DNA of 64,000 nucleotides from Ruegeria atlantica (GTDB taxonomy: Bacteria; Pseudomonadota; Alphaproteobacteria; Rhodobacterales; Rhodobacteraceae), in contig NZ_WQFE01000010.1 in NCBI RefSeq assembly GCF_013033965.1, positions 62,001 to 126,000 of the forward strand, written 5' to 3'. The notes beneath the pieces were generated by a model. The model ran no database searches. It had not been told where the DNA came from and saw only the letters and a list, made by a program, of their open reading frames with translations. A program made the translations under genes and the position numbers. This document shows positions 1-7,917 of the stretch, in pieces; position 1 is the first letter of the stretch; each line of letters opens with the position of its first letter.

Positions 1-185
1 TCTGAAGCCAACCGCGCAAACACGTTCTTCGCGATCTCGTCAAAACCGGTATAGGTTCCCGCATAGGGAAAACCCGCTGCCTCGGTCCATTTGGCGTCAG
101 GAGCCAGATGCGCCTGAAGGCTGCGACCGTTTTCTTCGGAGGTTTCGCCTTCATAGGTGCTTTTGACAATTTCCAATGGAGTCAT
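1..185 (-). CDS. NTF2-like / SnoaL-type protein, N-terminal part (runs off window)
   Basis: The first 61 codons of a gene read leftwards, with the rest outside the window. The ATG at 185 is preceded by AGGAG about six bases upstream. The translated start (MTPLEIVKSTYEGET) followed by APDAKWTEAAGFPYAGTYTG is typical of the small NTF2-like fold shared by SnoaL, ketosteroid isomerase and DUF4440 proteins, where the Trp-Thr-Glu and Gly-Pro/Phe-Pro-like segment lines the pocket. There is no signal peptide. It lies downstream of, and in the same direction as, the DsbA-like and metallo-beta-lactamase-fold genes, with a 261-base gap. Family assignment is from recognition of the N-terminal pattern only; substrate and activity are unknown. 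Confidence 0.6.
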   Translation of the reverse strand, partial: MTPLEIVKSTYEGETSEENGRSLQAHLAPDAKWTEAAGFPYAGTYTGFDEIAKNVFARLAS

Positions 186-446
186 GTTTTGCTCCTGAGC
201 GTTGACGGCAAATGTTGTCGCCGAAACGAATGCAAACAGGACAGCACCAATGGTGCTGCATTGCGTGATCTTGGTATTCGCGAACTTGCAAGACATGAAA
301 TTGCTTCTCTTCCTCGCGGCGAATGCAGTGTGGTTCACGGCAAACTGAGTTTTGCACTGTTGGTGATTGAGCGCCGGATTTGATGGGCCAGCGCCCAATT
401 TGAAATACGGAAACCGAATTGGACGGCTTCTGATGCCGGGTTACGC

Positions 447-1310
447 TTAAGGCCAGGAACGCTCGCCCTCGATAACCTGGGCGCTTAGCTCCAGGTCGCT
501 CACGTTCTCAAAGTTGGGATAGGCTGCCTGCATCGCGGCAATCAATTCTGCTGAACCTTCTGCCTTGTCCGCGGCGGCCTCGAAGGCGGCGACGTATTCT
601 TTAGTAAATTCAACGATGCTTGCGTCCTCTGCACTGTCGCCAATGACGTGGCCCGGAACAATCCGCTCGGGATTCAATTCCAGAATCTGGTCCAATGTGG
701 CACGCCAGCTGTCGCGGCTTTCCAGAGTTTGGTTGTCGGCCATCCAGACATGCACGTTTTCATAAAGGACAACACCGCCCAGCACGGTTTCTTCCGAAGG
801 TATCCACAGAAAGGTGTGAACCGGATCGTGTCCATCGAGGCCGATCACCTGAACGGTTTCACCATCGACCGTCAGGCTATCGCCTTCCAGAACTTCAGGA
901 ACAATCAGTTCTGTTGGGGCATTCCCTTCCAGGATCGGACCCCAGAAATCATATTTAAGCTGGATAGTTTTCTCGATGCCTTTGACGGTCTCTGGTGTCG
1001 CGACAATTTTTGCATCCGGGTAGGCAGCACGGATCGTATCCAGCCCGAAATAGAAGTCAGGATCCTTGTGGCTGATAAAGACGGTCGTCAGGGTTTTTCC
1101 TGTTGCCTTGATCATATCAACCAGTTGCTGGGCATCGTCCTTTTCAAACTGGGCGTCCACCAGGATCACCTCGTTTGGGCCTTCGATCAGGTTCGATGAG
1201 ACCGGGAACAGGCTACCTTCATTCGGGCTAAAGGAAGTGATGGTGAGATCAGCCGCAAAGGCTGTGGTTGAGAAAAGCACGGCTGCCGTGGAGGTGAGGA
1301 TCGTCTTCAT
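447..1310 (-). CDS. Exported metallo-beta-lactamase-fold protein with degenerate metal motif
   Basis: A 287-residue protein with a clear Sec signal peptide (residues 1-19, ending TTAFA), so it should be periplasmic. The body matches the metallo-beta-lactamase fold: an early strand-turn region, a motif at residues 81-86 reading H-K-D-P-D-F, a later GLDGHDPVHT segment and a GHVIGDS segment near residue 220. The usual motif is HxHxDH; a related subgroup carries H-x-D-P-D-H-Y, and here the last His is Phe, so metal binding may be altered. An AGGAG-type site precedes the ATG. It follows the DsbA-like gene by 17 bases and is probably co-transcribed with it. Hydrolase activity is not established. 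Confidence 0.8.
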   Translation of the reverse strand: MKTILTSTAAVLFSTTAFAADLTITSFSPNEGSLFPVSSNLIEGPNEVILVDAQFEKDDAQQLVDMIKATGKTLTTVFISHKDPDFYFGLDTIRAAYPDAKIVATPETVKGIEKTIQLKYDFWGPILEGNAPTELIVPEVLEGDSLTVDGETVQVIGLDGHDPVHTFLWIPSEETVLGGVVLYENVHVWMADNQTLESRDSWRATLDQILELNPERIVPGHVIGDSAEDASIVEFTKEYVAAFEAAADKAEGSAELIAAMQAAYPNFENVSDLELSAQVIEGERSWP

Positions 1311-1327
1311 AGGGATGCTCCTTGCAT

Positions 1328-1933
1328 TTATGCGGCCAGTGCCGCGATCTCTTCGGGAAGGGTGTAATAAGCTGAGATATCGACTTGGGTTGTTCCGCCA
1401 TTGGTTTGCATCAACAGGGTTGGAACACCCGGCGTCCCGAATTGTGTTTGCATATTTGCTGCTTCCGCACTGATCTGCAGGGCGTGGTTTCTGCCTTCGT
1501 CCAACGGATGGTTCATACCGAACTCAATCAGTGCATTACGGACCGCTTCGCTGTTACCCGCAGAAACGCCGTCGATATAACGTGCCCGTTGCAAAACATG
1601 TGCCAGCTTCATCTCTGCCCTGGCGCCCTGATCATGAACGAAAGCTGCGGCGTATGCGGTCAGGCTGGAATCCAGCACTTCATCTGGGTTTCCCAGAATG
1701 TCTTGAACATAAGCGTCACTGAACGTTTGCCCGGTCAGCTGCTCAATGCGTCGGTCATATTGCAAAGCCATTCGCGCGAAGCCATCGCCCATTCGGTATG
1801 CATTTGCGCCCTGGAACAAATGGCGATGCATAACGGTAACATCAGTACCACTCTCAATCAGCGCATCAATCACTGGGGCGGCACCATAGCACCAGCCGCA
1901 ATAGGTGTCATAAATGTAGGTGAAGCGCGTCAT
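1328..1933 (-). CDS. DsbA family thioredoxin-fold protein (FrnE-like)
   Basis: A 201-residue cytoplasmic protein (no signal peptide) starting MTRFTYIYDTYCGWCYG. The CxxC active site is at Cys12-Gly-Trp-Cys15, directly after the first strand as in DsbA/FrnE-like oxidoreductases, and a cis-proline-type loop (GTPGVPTLL) lies near residue 175. The central part is helical, as expected for the inserted helical domain. A longer reading from 1975 exists, but the start at 1933 gives the normal thioredoxin-fold N-terminus. It is the first gene of a probable operon with the metallo-beta-lactamase-fold gene and faces a LysR gene across 86 bases, which suggests regulation by that LysR. The substrate is unknown. 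Confidence 0.82.
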   Translation of the reverse strand: MTRFTYIYDTYCGWCYGAAPVIDALIESGTDVTVMHRHLFQGANAYRMGDGFARMALQYDRRIEQLTGQTFSDAYVQDILGNPDEVLDSSLTAYAAAFVHDQGARAEMKLAHVLQRARYIDGVSAGNSEAVRNALIEFGMNHPLDEGRNHALQISAEAANMQTQFGTPGVPTLLMQTNGGTTQVDISAYYTLPEEIAALAA

Positions 1934-2019
1934 TGTAGTCTCCGTTCCGGTGAACCACAAATAATGCGCTCTCATTGTAAACCAAAGGCAAGTATTATAG
2001 ATGCAATGTCAGCTAAAAG

Positions 2020-2931
2020 ATGACAAATATGAAGAAATCAAATCTGAACCGCCTAGAGTACTTTGTCGCCATCGTTGAAGAAGGAACGATCACCGCAGCC
2101 GCCGAGCGAATGCGTATTAGCAAGGCTGTTGTCAGCAAGCAGCTTCAGCTACTGGAGGAAGAGCTTGGTGCGACTCTTGTTGTACGTAACTCGCGCCACC
2201 TGAATCTTACAGAAGTCGGACAGTCCTTCTATGAAGCCGCACGTGCATCAGTGGCACAGGCCGAAGAAGCCTTTGAAGCGGTAAGACAAGGGCGCACAGA
2301 GCCGACCGGAAACCTGCGCATCACTGCCCCTCTCGATATGGGCGTTACATACGTTTCGCCGGTCGTGGCCGAGTTTCGCATCGCGTATCCGGCTGTAACG
2401 ATTGATCTCAAGCTAAGCGATACGCGGTTCGATCCGGTTGAGGCACGATTTGACATTGCATATCGGGTCGGCTGGCTTGCCGATTCCGCCAACGTTGCGC
2501 GCAAGTTGGCCGGATTTCAACAAATCGTTGTGGCGTCGCCAAAACTGGTCGAGCAATTTCGGCAACCAGAACATCCAGAAGAATTAGCAGCATTTCCGTT
2601 CGTCGAACACGGAGCCCTGCCGAACCCGCTGAACTGGCAATTTAAAAAAGCTACCGGTGAAATTTCTGACGTTCAAATGAACCCCGCGCTGCGAGCAGAC
2701 GTAACACCCGCGATCAAGGCAATGGTAATCGAAGGGGCTGGGATCTCCATTCTGCCAGATTTTTTCGCCATGAGGGAAATTGAAAACGGCACATTGATAC
2801 GGCTTGTTCCGAACTGGGCGCTTCCAACTGGAGGAATCTTTGCCGTTTACCCTCCCACTCAGTTTCGATCGGCAGCGACAAAACAGTTTACGGAGCTATT
2901 TGCGGAGAGACTTCGAAACAGTTTGGCGTAA
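2020..2931 (+). CDS. LysR family transcriptional regulator
   Basis: A 303-residue DNA-binding regulator. Residues about 6-65 form the winged helix-turn-helix (RLEYFVAIVEEGTITAAAER, then SKAVVSKQLQLLEEELG), followed by the long linker helix and a LysR substrate-binding domain from about residue 95. It belongs to the CrgA-like branch, judging from the PLDMGVTYVSPVVAEF segment. The start has no strong ribosome site; a second in-frame ATG lies three codons downstream. It diverges from the DsbA-like / metallo-beta-lactamase-fold pair, the usual arrangement for a LysR protein that controls the neighbouring operon. The inducer is unknown. Confidence 0.9.
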   Translation: MTNMKKSNLNRLEYFVAIVEEGTITAAAERMRISKAVVSKQLQLLEEELGATLVVRNSRHLNLTEVGQSFYEAARASVAQAEEAFEAVRQGRTEPTGNLRITAPLDMGVTYVSPVVAEFRIAYPAVTIDLKLSDTRFDPVEARFDIAYRVGWLADSANVARKLAGFQQIVVASPKLVEQFRQPEHPEELAAFPFVEHGALPNPLNWQFKKATGEISDVQMNPALRADVTPAIKAMVIEGAGISILPDFFAMREIENGTLIRLVPNWALPTGGIFAVYPPTQFRSAATKQFTELFAERLRNSLA

Positions 2932-3398
2932 GAAAAGGGTGGCGCGCATCAATTAATATTCGCGTTCGTCTAACATTGAAACGCTTGCATGCTAAGCAGA
3001 ACTTAGCCCAGTTACTGAGAAAGTCGGCTTTGTCCGCACCCCTGCCAACTGTAAAGCGCTTGGGAATGTCTGGTTTGCGGGGGTCGCGACGGGTCGCGTA
3101 TGCAAAGAACGGAAGCCTAATCGACGGCAGGTAGGGGCTCACAGCGAATGTTGTCAGGTCGATGCCCATCTGTGCGGGCGTGTTCCGTACCCTTTGGATG
3201 CCCAGCTCGCGTTAGCCCGTCAGATCTGTTTGGTCCACTAGTCAACCACCGACATACACTCCCGACTTAGGTCGGTAGAGTATCTTCTGATCGTGCAGCC
3301 GCCCAAGCAGATCCTGAATTCGGTGCAAAAGACAGTGTCTTGTAAGCGGACTGAACAGACATTGATCCAACCTGTACCAATGTCTGCTCTATATGTCA
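2932..3398. other. Intergenic stretch without a supported gene
   Basis: This 467-base stretch between the LysR gene and the convergent SDR gene holds only short reading frames with no recognisable protein pattern. No clear terminator, repeat or RNA gene was seen. It may contain decayed sequence. Confidence 0.5.
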
Positions 3399-4151
3399 TT
3401 AGAACTTGTTAATGGAGTTACCCCCATCTGCAAGCATCGCACTTCCGGTTACAAACGAAGCGTCTTCCGATAGAAGGAATTGTGCTGCGTTAGCAATTTC
3501 GGTGGGCTCAGCCATGCGTTTGAGCGCATGAAGACCTCTGACAACCTCATGGAACTTGGCGTCTTCGCCTGCCATCGGGGTCATTGTTCCACCGGGCAAA
3601 AGTGCATTCACCCGGATGTTCTCTGATCCATGTTCAGCAGCCAGGACCTGTGTCATACCGATCAAGCCCGCCTTTGCCGCAGCGTAGGCTCCCATTCCCG
3701 GGAGACCAACCGTGTGTCCGACAAAGGATGAGGTAAACACGATCGAACCACCACCTCGTTTGCGCAATGCCGGAATCTGAAATTTCGCTGCATAAAAGCC
3801 GCTGTTCAGGTTGACGGAAACAACCTTGTGCCAGTTGTCACTATCCATGTCTGGCAATGAACTCATGTCGCCCGTTGTGCCTGCATTGTTAAAAGCGCCA
3901 TCGAGCCCACCAAAGCGCTTCTCGGCCAGTTCGACAAGCGCGCGAGCGTAAGCCTCATCGGCCACATCACCTGCAAGCGAAATGGCGTTACCGTTACTTT
4001 GCGTGATCTGTCCCACGATTTGCTCCAGTTGTTTTTCGCGGCGCGCGCCCAGAACGACGTTTGCCCCGCTGCTCGCGAACAAAAATGCCGCTGTCGCACC
4101 GATCCCGCTGCTCGCTCCGGTGATAATGATCGTCTTGTTGTTGAGTTTCAT
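3399..4151 (-). CDS. SDR family NAD(P)-dependent oxidoreductase
   Basis: A 250-residue classical short-chain dehydrogenase/reductase. The cofactor motif TGASSGIG is at residues 11-18, NNAG at 88-91, the catalytic Ser near 142 and Tyr156-xxx-Lys160 (AYAAAK), and the C-terminal part carries the usual PGG and TGSAMLADGG segments. An AAAGG ribosome site sits seven bases before the ATG at 4151; an ATG two codons upstream at 4157 is too close to it. The gene stands alone, convergent with the LysR gene and divergent from the ECF41 locus. ECF41 sigma factors commonly sit beside oxidoreductase genes, so a link with the genes at 4426-6243 is possible but not shown. Confidence 0.85.
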   Translation of the reverse strand: MKLNNKTIIITGASSGIGATAAFLFASSGANVVLGARREKQLEQIVGQITQSNGNAISLAGDVADEAYARALVELAEKRFGGLDGAFNNAGTTGDMSSLPDMDSDNWHKVVSVNLNSGFYAAKFQIPALRKRGGGSIVFTSSFVGHTVGLPGMGAYAAAKAGLIGMTQVLAAEHGSENIRVNALLPGGTMTPMAGEDAKFHEVVRGLHALKRMAEPTEIANAAQFLLSEDASFVTGSAMLADGGNSINKF

Positions 4152-4425
4152 TGCCATGCCTTTCGTTTGTTACATGGCACTCCACTAAGGTAGCGGGGAA
4201 CGGGATTGCGACCCGCTGCATGCGCATGCCCGACGCCCAAATAGGAAAGCGCATGATCCGGGTCGGTGCATTGATGGTAAGCCAAACACTCAATCACCAC
4301 GCGGAATTTCAGACAAATAAAAACAATAAAACAATATCTTAATTGGATTTGCGGGCCGGCATGTCACAAAACCCATCCGACAATCGTCACTAGGGCATAA
4401 GATAAACAAACTAAGGAAAGTGACG

Positions 4426-4857
4426 ATGAGCGCTTCAACAGCAGCCAAATACGAACAAACGATCCCCGACGTCCTCCAGACGATGGCGGGCGTGCACCAA
4501 GTGCTCGACACCCATGGGCTTGATCTGAAGATCCGCCATCTGGTTCAGCTTCGTGCCTCTCAAATCAATCGCTGCGGTTTTTGCATCAAGATGCACACGA
4601 AAGAGGCGCGGCAGAACGGGGAGACCAGCGAACGCCTCGACCGGGTGATCGCCTGGGATCAGGTGAACGACTTCACCGATGCGGAGAAAGCCGCACTCGA
4701 ATGGACCGAAGCTCTGACCAGTTTGCACTTGAAATCTGATCTTGGAGCCATTCGCGCTCGGTTGAGTGGGCATTTCTCTGATGAAGAGATCGGCGCTCTT
4801 ACCGCCGAAGTTGCAATGATCAATCTGTGGAACCGGATCAATGTATCGAAGCACTGA
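4426..4857 (+). CDS. Carboxymuconolactone decarboxylase / AhpD-like protein (ECF41 partner)
   Basis: A 143-residue protein of the carboxymuconolactone decarboxylase (AhpD-like) fold. The redox-type motif C50-G-F-C53 followed by H57 (CGFCIKMH) is the alkylhydroperoxidase D signature, and the C-terminal helices (EIGALTAEVAMINLWNRINV) fit the family. The ATG at 4426 follows AAGGAAAG with good spacing; an upstream GTG at 4420 lies inside that site. The 3' end overlaps the sigma factor gene by 17 bases, so the two are translationally coupled. This gene pair is the classical context of ECF41 sigma factors, whose targets are often the adjacent carboxymuconolactone decarboxylase, oxidoreductase or epimerase. 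The substrate is unknown. Confidence 0.88.
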   Translation: MSASTAAKYEQTIPDVLQTMAGVHQVLDTHGLDLKIRHLVQLRASQINRCGFCIKMHTKEARQNGETSERLDRVIAWDQVNDFTDAEKAALEWTEALTSLHLKSDLGAIRARLSGHFSDEEIGALTAEVAMINLWNRINVSKH

Positions 4858-5743
4858 ACTCACACCGTCAGAACTCAATGCTTTCCAAAGTATGCGACCG
4901 AGATTATCCGGCCTCGCCTACAGGGTTCTCGGCTCACTGAGCGATGCTGAAGATGCGGTGCAGGACACTTTTCTCAAATGGGCGGACACAGATCGCTCAA
5001 CGATTGAGAATCCAAGCGGCTGGCTTGTCACCGTTTGCACGCGTCGCTGCCTCGACATGCGGCGCTCGGGCGACCGGGCGCGCATGGACTACGTGGGAGC
5101 CTGGTTACCGGAACCGGTACAGATTTCCGTCGATAGTGACGCCGAGAAGGACGTCGAGCTGACATCCAGCCTTTCGATGGCGTTTCTGATGATGCTCGAG
5201 CGGCTGACGCCGAAGGAGCGTGCAGCATTCCTGCTGCACGATGTTTTCGAGCTGTCTCATGCTGCCGTTGCGGAAACACTCGATACCTCTGAAGCCAGCA
5301 GCCGCAAGCTGGTGTCCCGAGCGCGTGGCAATGTGGGGCGTTCGGTTGTGCGTCACAACGCCTCTCCGGATCGGCAAATGGCGTTCCTGTCAGCATTCAA
5401 AACGGCAGTGACTAATGGGCAGATCGACGAACTGTCTCGTATGTTGGCGGCCGATGCTCGCCTGAGTGCGGATGGCGGCGGCAAGGTTCCCGCAATTCTT
5501 GAAGCGATCGAAGGTGCCATACCGCTCTGCAGTTTCGTTTCTTCCAAACTGCGCCGGTATTGGGCGGATCACGAATGGGTGCTGGTAAACCTGAATGGTA
5601 TGCATGGCGCCTTGATCAAATTCGAGGAAACGACCACGGCGGCCCTCTCCTTTGCCTTCGACCACAACGGAAAGGTCCAGGACATCTATATCGTCCGAAA
5701 CCCCGACAAGCTTACCCATCTCGACGCGGTTCACATCAACTGA
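4841..5743 (+). CDS. ECF41 family RNA polymerase sigma factor with SnoaL-like C-terminal domain
   Basis: A 300-residue sigma factor. Region 2 spans about residues 14-80 and region 4 about 110-165 (SLSMAFLMMLERLTPKERAA, then helix-turn-helix). The three hallmarks of the ECF41 group are visible: WLPEP in the linker (88-92), DGGGK (211-215) and NPDKL close to the C-terminus (287-291), which belong to a fused SnoaL-like domain of about 120 residues. In this group the C-terminal domain modulates the sigma activity and replaces a classical anti-sigma factor. The start overlaps the 3' end of the upstream gene by 17 bases. It probably activates the adjacent genes. Confidence 0.92.
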   Translation: MYRSTELTPSELNAFQSMRPRLSGLAYRVLGSLSDAEDAVQDTFLKWADTDRSTIENPSGWLVTVCTRRCLDMRRSGDRARMDYVGAWLPEPVQISVDSDAEKDVELTSSLSMAFLMMLERLTPKERAAFLLHDVFELSHAAVAETLDTSEASSRKLVSRARGNVGRSVVRHNASPDRQMAFLSAFKTAVTNGQIDELSRMLAADARLSADGGGKVPAILEAIEGAIPLCSFVSSKLRRYWADHEWVLVNLNGMHGALIKFEETTTAALSFAFDHNGKVQDIYIVRNPDKLTHLDAVHIN

Positions 5744-5766
5744 CACCCGCACCCGGGGCTCAAACC

Positions 5767-6243
5767 ATGAAGAACATCATCCACACCATTGGAGCCACCG
5801 TTATGCTCACCTTTACTGCCAACCCCGGCTTGGCCGAAGGAATAAGATCCGTCAATCCGCCTGCCCTCTACGATCCAGCGCCAAATGGATACAGTCATGC
5901 GATGGTTGCGGACGATCTCGTCATGATCGCCGGACAAGGCGGGGAGAACTCGCAAGGCGACCTCGCGCCAGATTTCGAGTCGCAGGTCGCGCAAGCCTAC
6001 CGGAACCTCGCTATTGCGCTCGAAGCTGCAGGCGCGCGCGCCAACCAAGTGGTGAAGCTCACCACGTATGTCGTTGATCACGATCAGGCGAAACTGGCCG
6101 TTCTAACGCGTCAACTCAAGGCCGTCTTCGGCACTCACTTGCCAACGCAGGCGCTTGTGCCCGTGCCAAGGCTGGCCCTCGATGGAATGCTCTTCGAGGT
6201 CGACGCCATTGCCGTTCTGGATTTTGGCAATGTGCAGCGCTGA
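5767..6243 (+). CDS. Exported RidA family protein lacking the catalytic Arg
   Basis: A 158-residue protein with an N-terminal signal peptide (about residues 1-23, ending NPGLA), then a RidA/YjgF fold of about 130 residues. RidA deaminases act on reactive enamines/imines and carry an Arg in a P-A-R-[ST] segment; here the equivalent segment reads P-T-Q-A, so the Arg is Gln and classical 2-aminoacrylate deaminase activity is unlikely. Export is also unusual for the family. It begins 23 bases after the ECF41 gene and is probably in the same operon. The role is unknown; oxidation or imine chemistry in the periplasm is a guess. Confidence 0.82.
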   Translation: MKNIIHTIGATVMLTFTANPGLAEGIRSVNPPALYDPAPNGYSHAMVADDLVMIAGQGGENSQGDLAPDFESQVAQAYRNLAIALEAAGARANQVVKLTTYVVDHDQAKLAVLTRQLKAVFGTHLPTQALVPVPRLALDGMLFEVDAIAVLDFGNVQR

Positions 6244-6321
6244 CGTGAACAGACGCAATTAAACCCTAGGGAGGCACCGGCTCAGATGTTTCCCTCATCA
6301 AACAGACAAGAAAGATTGACA

Positions 6322-6469
6322 ATGACGGCAAGGATTCACTCCGGCCGCCCAGGGCACGTTTGTGACGAAGGTAGGGTGCGCTCTGAGATGCGCGAAATCC
6401 TGAAACTGGCGATCCCCACGGTGCTGGGACTGGTTTCCACAGTTGCTATGGGGGCCATAGATGCCGCAA
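6322..6469 (+). pseudogene. MATE efflux transporter, N-terminal remnant
   Basis: The reading frame from the ATG at 6322 carries a hydrophobic segment (REILKLAIPTVLGLVSTVAMG, residues about 28-48) that resembles the first membrane helix of MATE-family multidrug exporters, which normally run to about 450 residues. Similarity ends abruptly near 6469, exactly where an IS6-like terminal sequence begins, and the frame then stops at 6573 without further transporter sequence. The gene is therefore a truncated remnant. Assignment rests on one helix and is tentative. Confidence 0.45.
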
Positions 6470-6743
6470 GGTTCTGTTGCAATCTTTTGCGGACAATGAA
6501 CTGTTTACGCAATTGCTGTGGAGCTAATCGGCCAGTTCTGCGAATTGGTGAAACGGACAGACTCCGGATATGAACTGACCTTTACTCACGGCCCTGAACG
6601 AACATTTACTGAGGCCGCAAAATGCTGCGCTTGCTGCCCGCATATCCGGCTGAATTCGACCAATGCATGTGTGGGTTGTTGAATTGAGATCACTCGTCTG
6701 GTAACTAGACGAACCGGAAACCCTGATACAGGAGAGATCAGAT
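6470..6743. mobile_element. Possible IS6-family end and decayed sequence
   Basis: The sequence at 6470-6482 reads GGTTCTGTTGCAA, very close to the terminal repeat of IS6-family elements (GGNNCTGTTGCAAA). It sits at the exact point where the MATE-like reading frame loses its similarity. No transposase and no opposite end were found in the following 270 bases, so if real it is a solo or deleted remnant. Confidence 0.35.
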
Positions 6744-6797
6744 ATGCTGAATTGTCAGACTTCAATGCTTCGCGCGGTAGGCGCAGTAGCCCGTTAA
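6744..6797 (+). CDS. 17-residue putative leader peptide
   Basis: A short reading frame, ATG at 6744 to TAA at 6797, encoding MLNCQTSMLRAVGAVAR. It has a good AGGAGAG ribosome site seven bases upstream. The frame sits inside an inverted repeat (6753-6760 with 6802-6809) and just ahead of an intrinsic terminator (6823-6849), which in turn lies 47 bases before a DUF1127-like gene. This arrangement resembles a translated leader of an attenuator. It could instead be an independent small protein with its own terminator. No known leader sequence was recognised. Confidence 0.45.
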   Translation: MLNCQTSMLRAVGAVAR

Positions 6798-6809
6798 AGC
6801 GGTCTGACA
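6753..6809 (+). promoter_or_regulatory. Leader inverted repeat (possible antiterminator/pause stem)
   Basis: TGTCAGAC at 6753-6760 pairs perfectly with GTCTGACA at 6802-6809. The loop contains most of the leader peptide frame, so ribosome movement would melt the stem. It lies 13 bases before the terminator stem. Confidence 0.4.
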
Positions 6810-6822
6810 GGTTTCCAATCTG

Positions 6823-6849
6823 AAGGCCGCCTCGTGAGCGGCCTTTTTT
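6823..6849 (+). terminator. Intrinsic terminator / attenuator
   Basis: AAGGCCGC (6823-6830) pairs with GCGGCCTT (6838-6845) across a seven-base loop and runs into six T residues. It ends the leader transcript before the DUF1127-like gene. Confidence 0.8.
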
Positions 6850-6895
6850 GTGTTTTACTCATGTGGCGGCTTTCCATCATTTCATGGAGAGAGCA

Positions 6896-7099
6896 ATGCC
6901 AAGCTTATCACTTTACATTCCAATCAACCGATCGCGTGGCCTCTTACTGCGGCTAGCGGCTATCTTCGCCCGGCGATTAAGCGTGGAACGGCCTGTTTTG
7001 CGCAGAAGAACCGAGTTGCCGGCTCATCTGAGGAAGGACGTCGGCCTTCCGCCGGAGGTTGTACACCCACCTCCTTCGCATTATCGGTTCCCCTTTTAG
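6896..7099 (+). CDS. DUF1127-like small basic protein
   Basis: A 67-residue arginine-rich protein. The C-terminal half (RRRTELPAHLRKDVGLPPEV) fits the DUF1127/YjiS pattern of Arg-rich helix followed by L-x-x-H-x-x-[KR]-D-[IV]-G. DUF1127 proteins in alphaproteobacteria are small RNA-binding or regulatory proteins linked to phosphate, stress and sRNA metabolism; that role is carried over from the family. The ATG at 6896 has GGAGAGAG six bases upstream. A hairpin overlapping the stop codon (7085-7106) and a second, terminator-like stem follow. The upstream leader and terminator suggest attenuation control. Confidence 0.6.
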   Translation: MPSLSLYIPINRSRGLLLRLAAIFARRLSVERPVLRRRTELPAHLRKDVGLPPEVVHPPPSHYRFPF

Positions 7100-7111
7100 G
7101 GAACCGACCAA

Positions 7112-7140
7112 GCAAGGGCATTAAGCTGCCCTTGCTCTTA
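7112..7140. terminator. Convergent-gene terminator
   Basis: GCAAGGGCA (7112-7120) pairs with TGCCCTTGC (7127-7135), a nine-base stem with a TCTTA tail, between the DUF1127-like gene and the convergent VOC gene whose stop codon is at 7138. It could serve both directions. Confidence 0.6.
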
Positions 7141-7917
7141 ACAATCGTTCTGTGTCCGGAGCGACGCGCAAACAAGAAAGAATAGCGCACCATTCGGATC
7201 GTAAAAGACCGGGCGGCGTGTGCGATCTGGATCAGTCGTGTCGATCTTGACTAGTTTTCCACCCAATCGTCGCACGTCACGACAGGCGGCGTTGACATCT
7301 TCAACTTTGATGCTCGGAATCCAGTGGGCATCTTCTTGTTCCTGAGGCAACACACGCAACTGCTCGGCAATTTCATAGCCGGACGGTAGTGAAATGATAG
7401 TATTTCGTAGCAGTTCGCTGTCGCGCCCGGGAATCCATCCGAACAATTCCGAATAAAATTCACCAGGGAAATCTGCTGAACTCGATAGATACCCGTCTAC
7501 TCCAAATTGCCGCTGCTGCACCGGATAGGAGTGTCGGGACAGGCAGATACCGACCAATGCTCCCAAAGGGTCCCTCAAAAGACAGTTGCGACCAACGCCC
7601 GGCACCTCGAATGGCGGTCTCACAACGGTTCCACCGAGTCTCTCAACTGCCGACGCGGATTGATCTACATCTTCGACCTCCACATATGCGATCCATCCGT
7701 CGTCATAGTGTTGCGGTGTCTCTGCAAAGCCTGCACCAACCTCTTCTTGTGCCAAGGCGAGCACAAAGTCCTTCTCACCGCCGCCCCAGGCAAAATCCAT
7801 CGCGTGCTCTGTCAAAAAGCTCCAGGAGGCAAGGTCTCGATAGAAGTCCATTGAGCGTGATCGGTCGCCCGTGAAGAGATCATGCCAAACGAATCGGCCG
7901 ACCTTGTTACATGTCAT
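7138..7917 (-). CDS. Two-domain VOC (glyoxalase/bleomycin-resistance-like) protein
   Basis: A 259-residue protein made of two vicinal-oxygen-chelate modules. The first (about 1-125) starts GRFVWHDLFTGDRSRSMDFY, with the typical early His and the D-P-x-G-A motif near its end; the second (about 135-255) contains DFPGEFYSELFGW and ends DPNGALFFLV. This layout matches proteins annotated as VOC family or hydroxylases of the CFP30B type, whose substrates are mostly unknown. AGGAG precedes the ATG at 7917. No adjacent gene indicates a pathway. Confidence 0.85.
   Translation of the reverse strand: MTCNKVGRFVWHDLFTGDRSRSMDFYRDLASWSFLTEHAMDFAWGGGEKDFVLALAQEEVGAGFAETPQHYDDGWIAYVEVEDVDQSASAVERLGGTVVRPPFEVPGVGRNCLLRDPLGALVGICLSRHSYPVQQRQFGVDGYLSSSADFPGEFYSELFGWIPGRDSELLRNTIISLPSGYEIAEQLRVLPQEQEDAHWIPSIKVEDVNAACRDVRRLGGKLVKIDTTDPDRTRRPVFYDPNGALFFLVCASLRTQNDC

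Noticed and set aside
648-1199. Plus-strand frame of 183 codons opposite the metallo-beta-lactamase-fold gene
   Set aside because: It is the antisense shadow of a well-supported gene and has no domain.
2888-3169. 93-codon minus-strand frame after the LysR gene
   Set aside because: No ribosome site, no domain, and partly antisense to the LysR 3' end.
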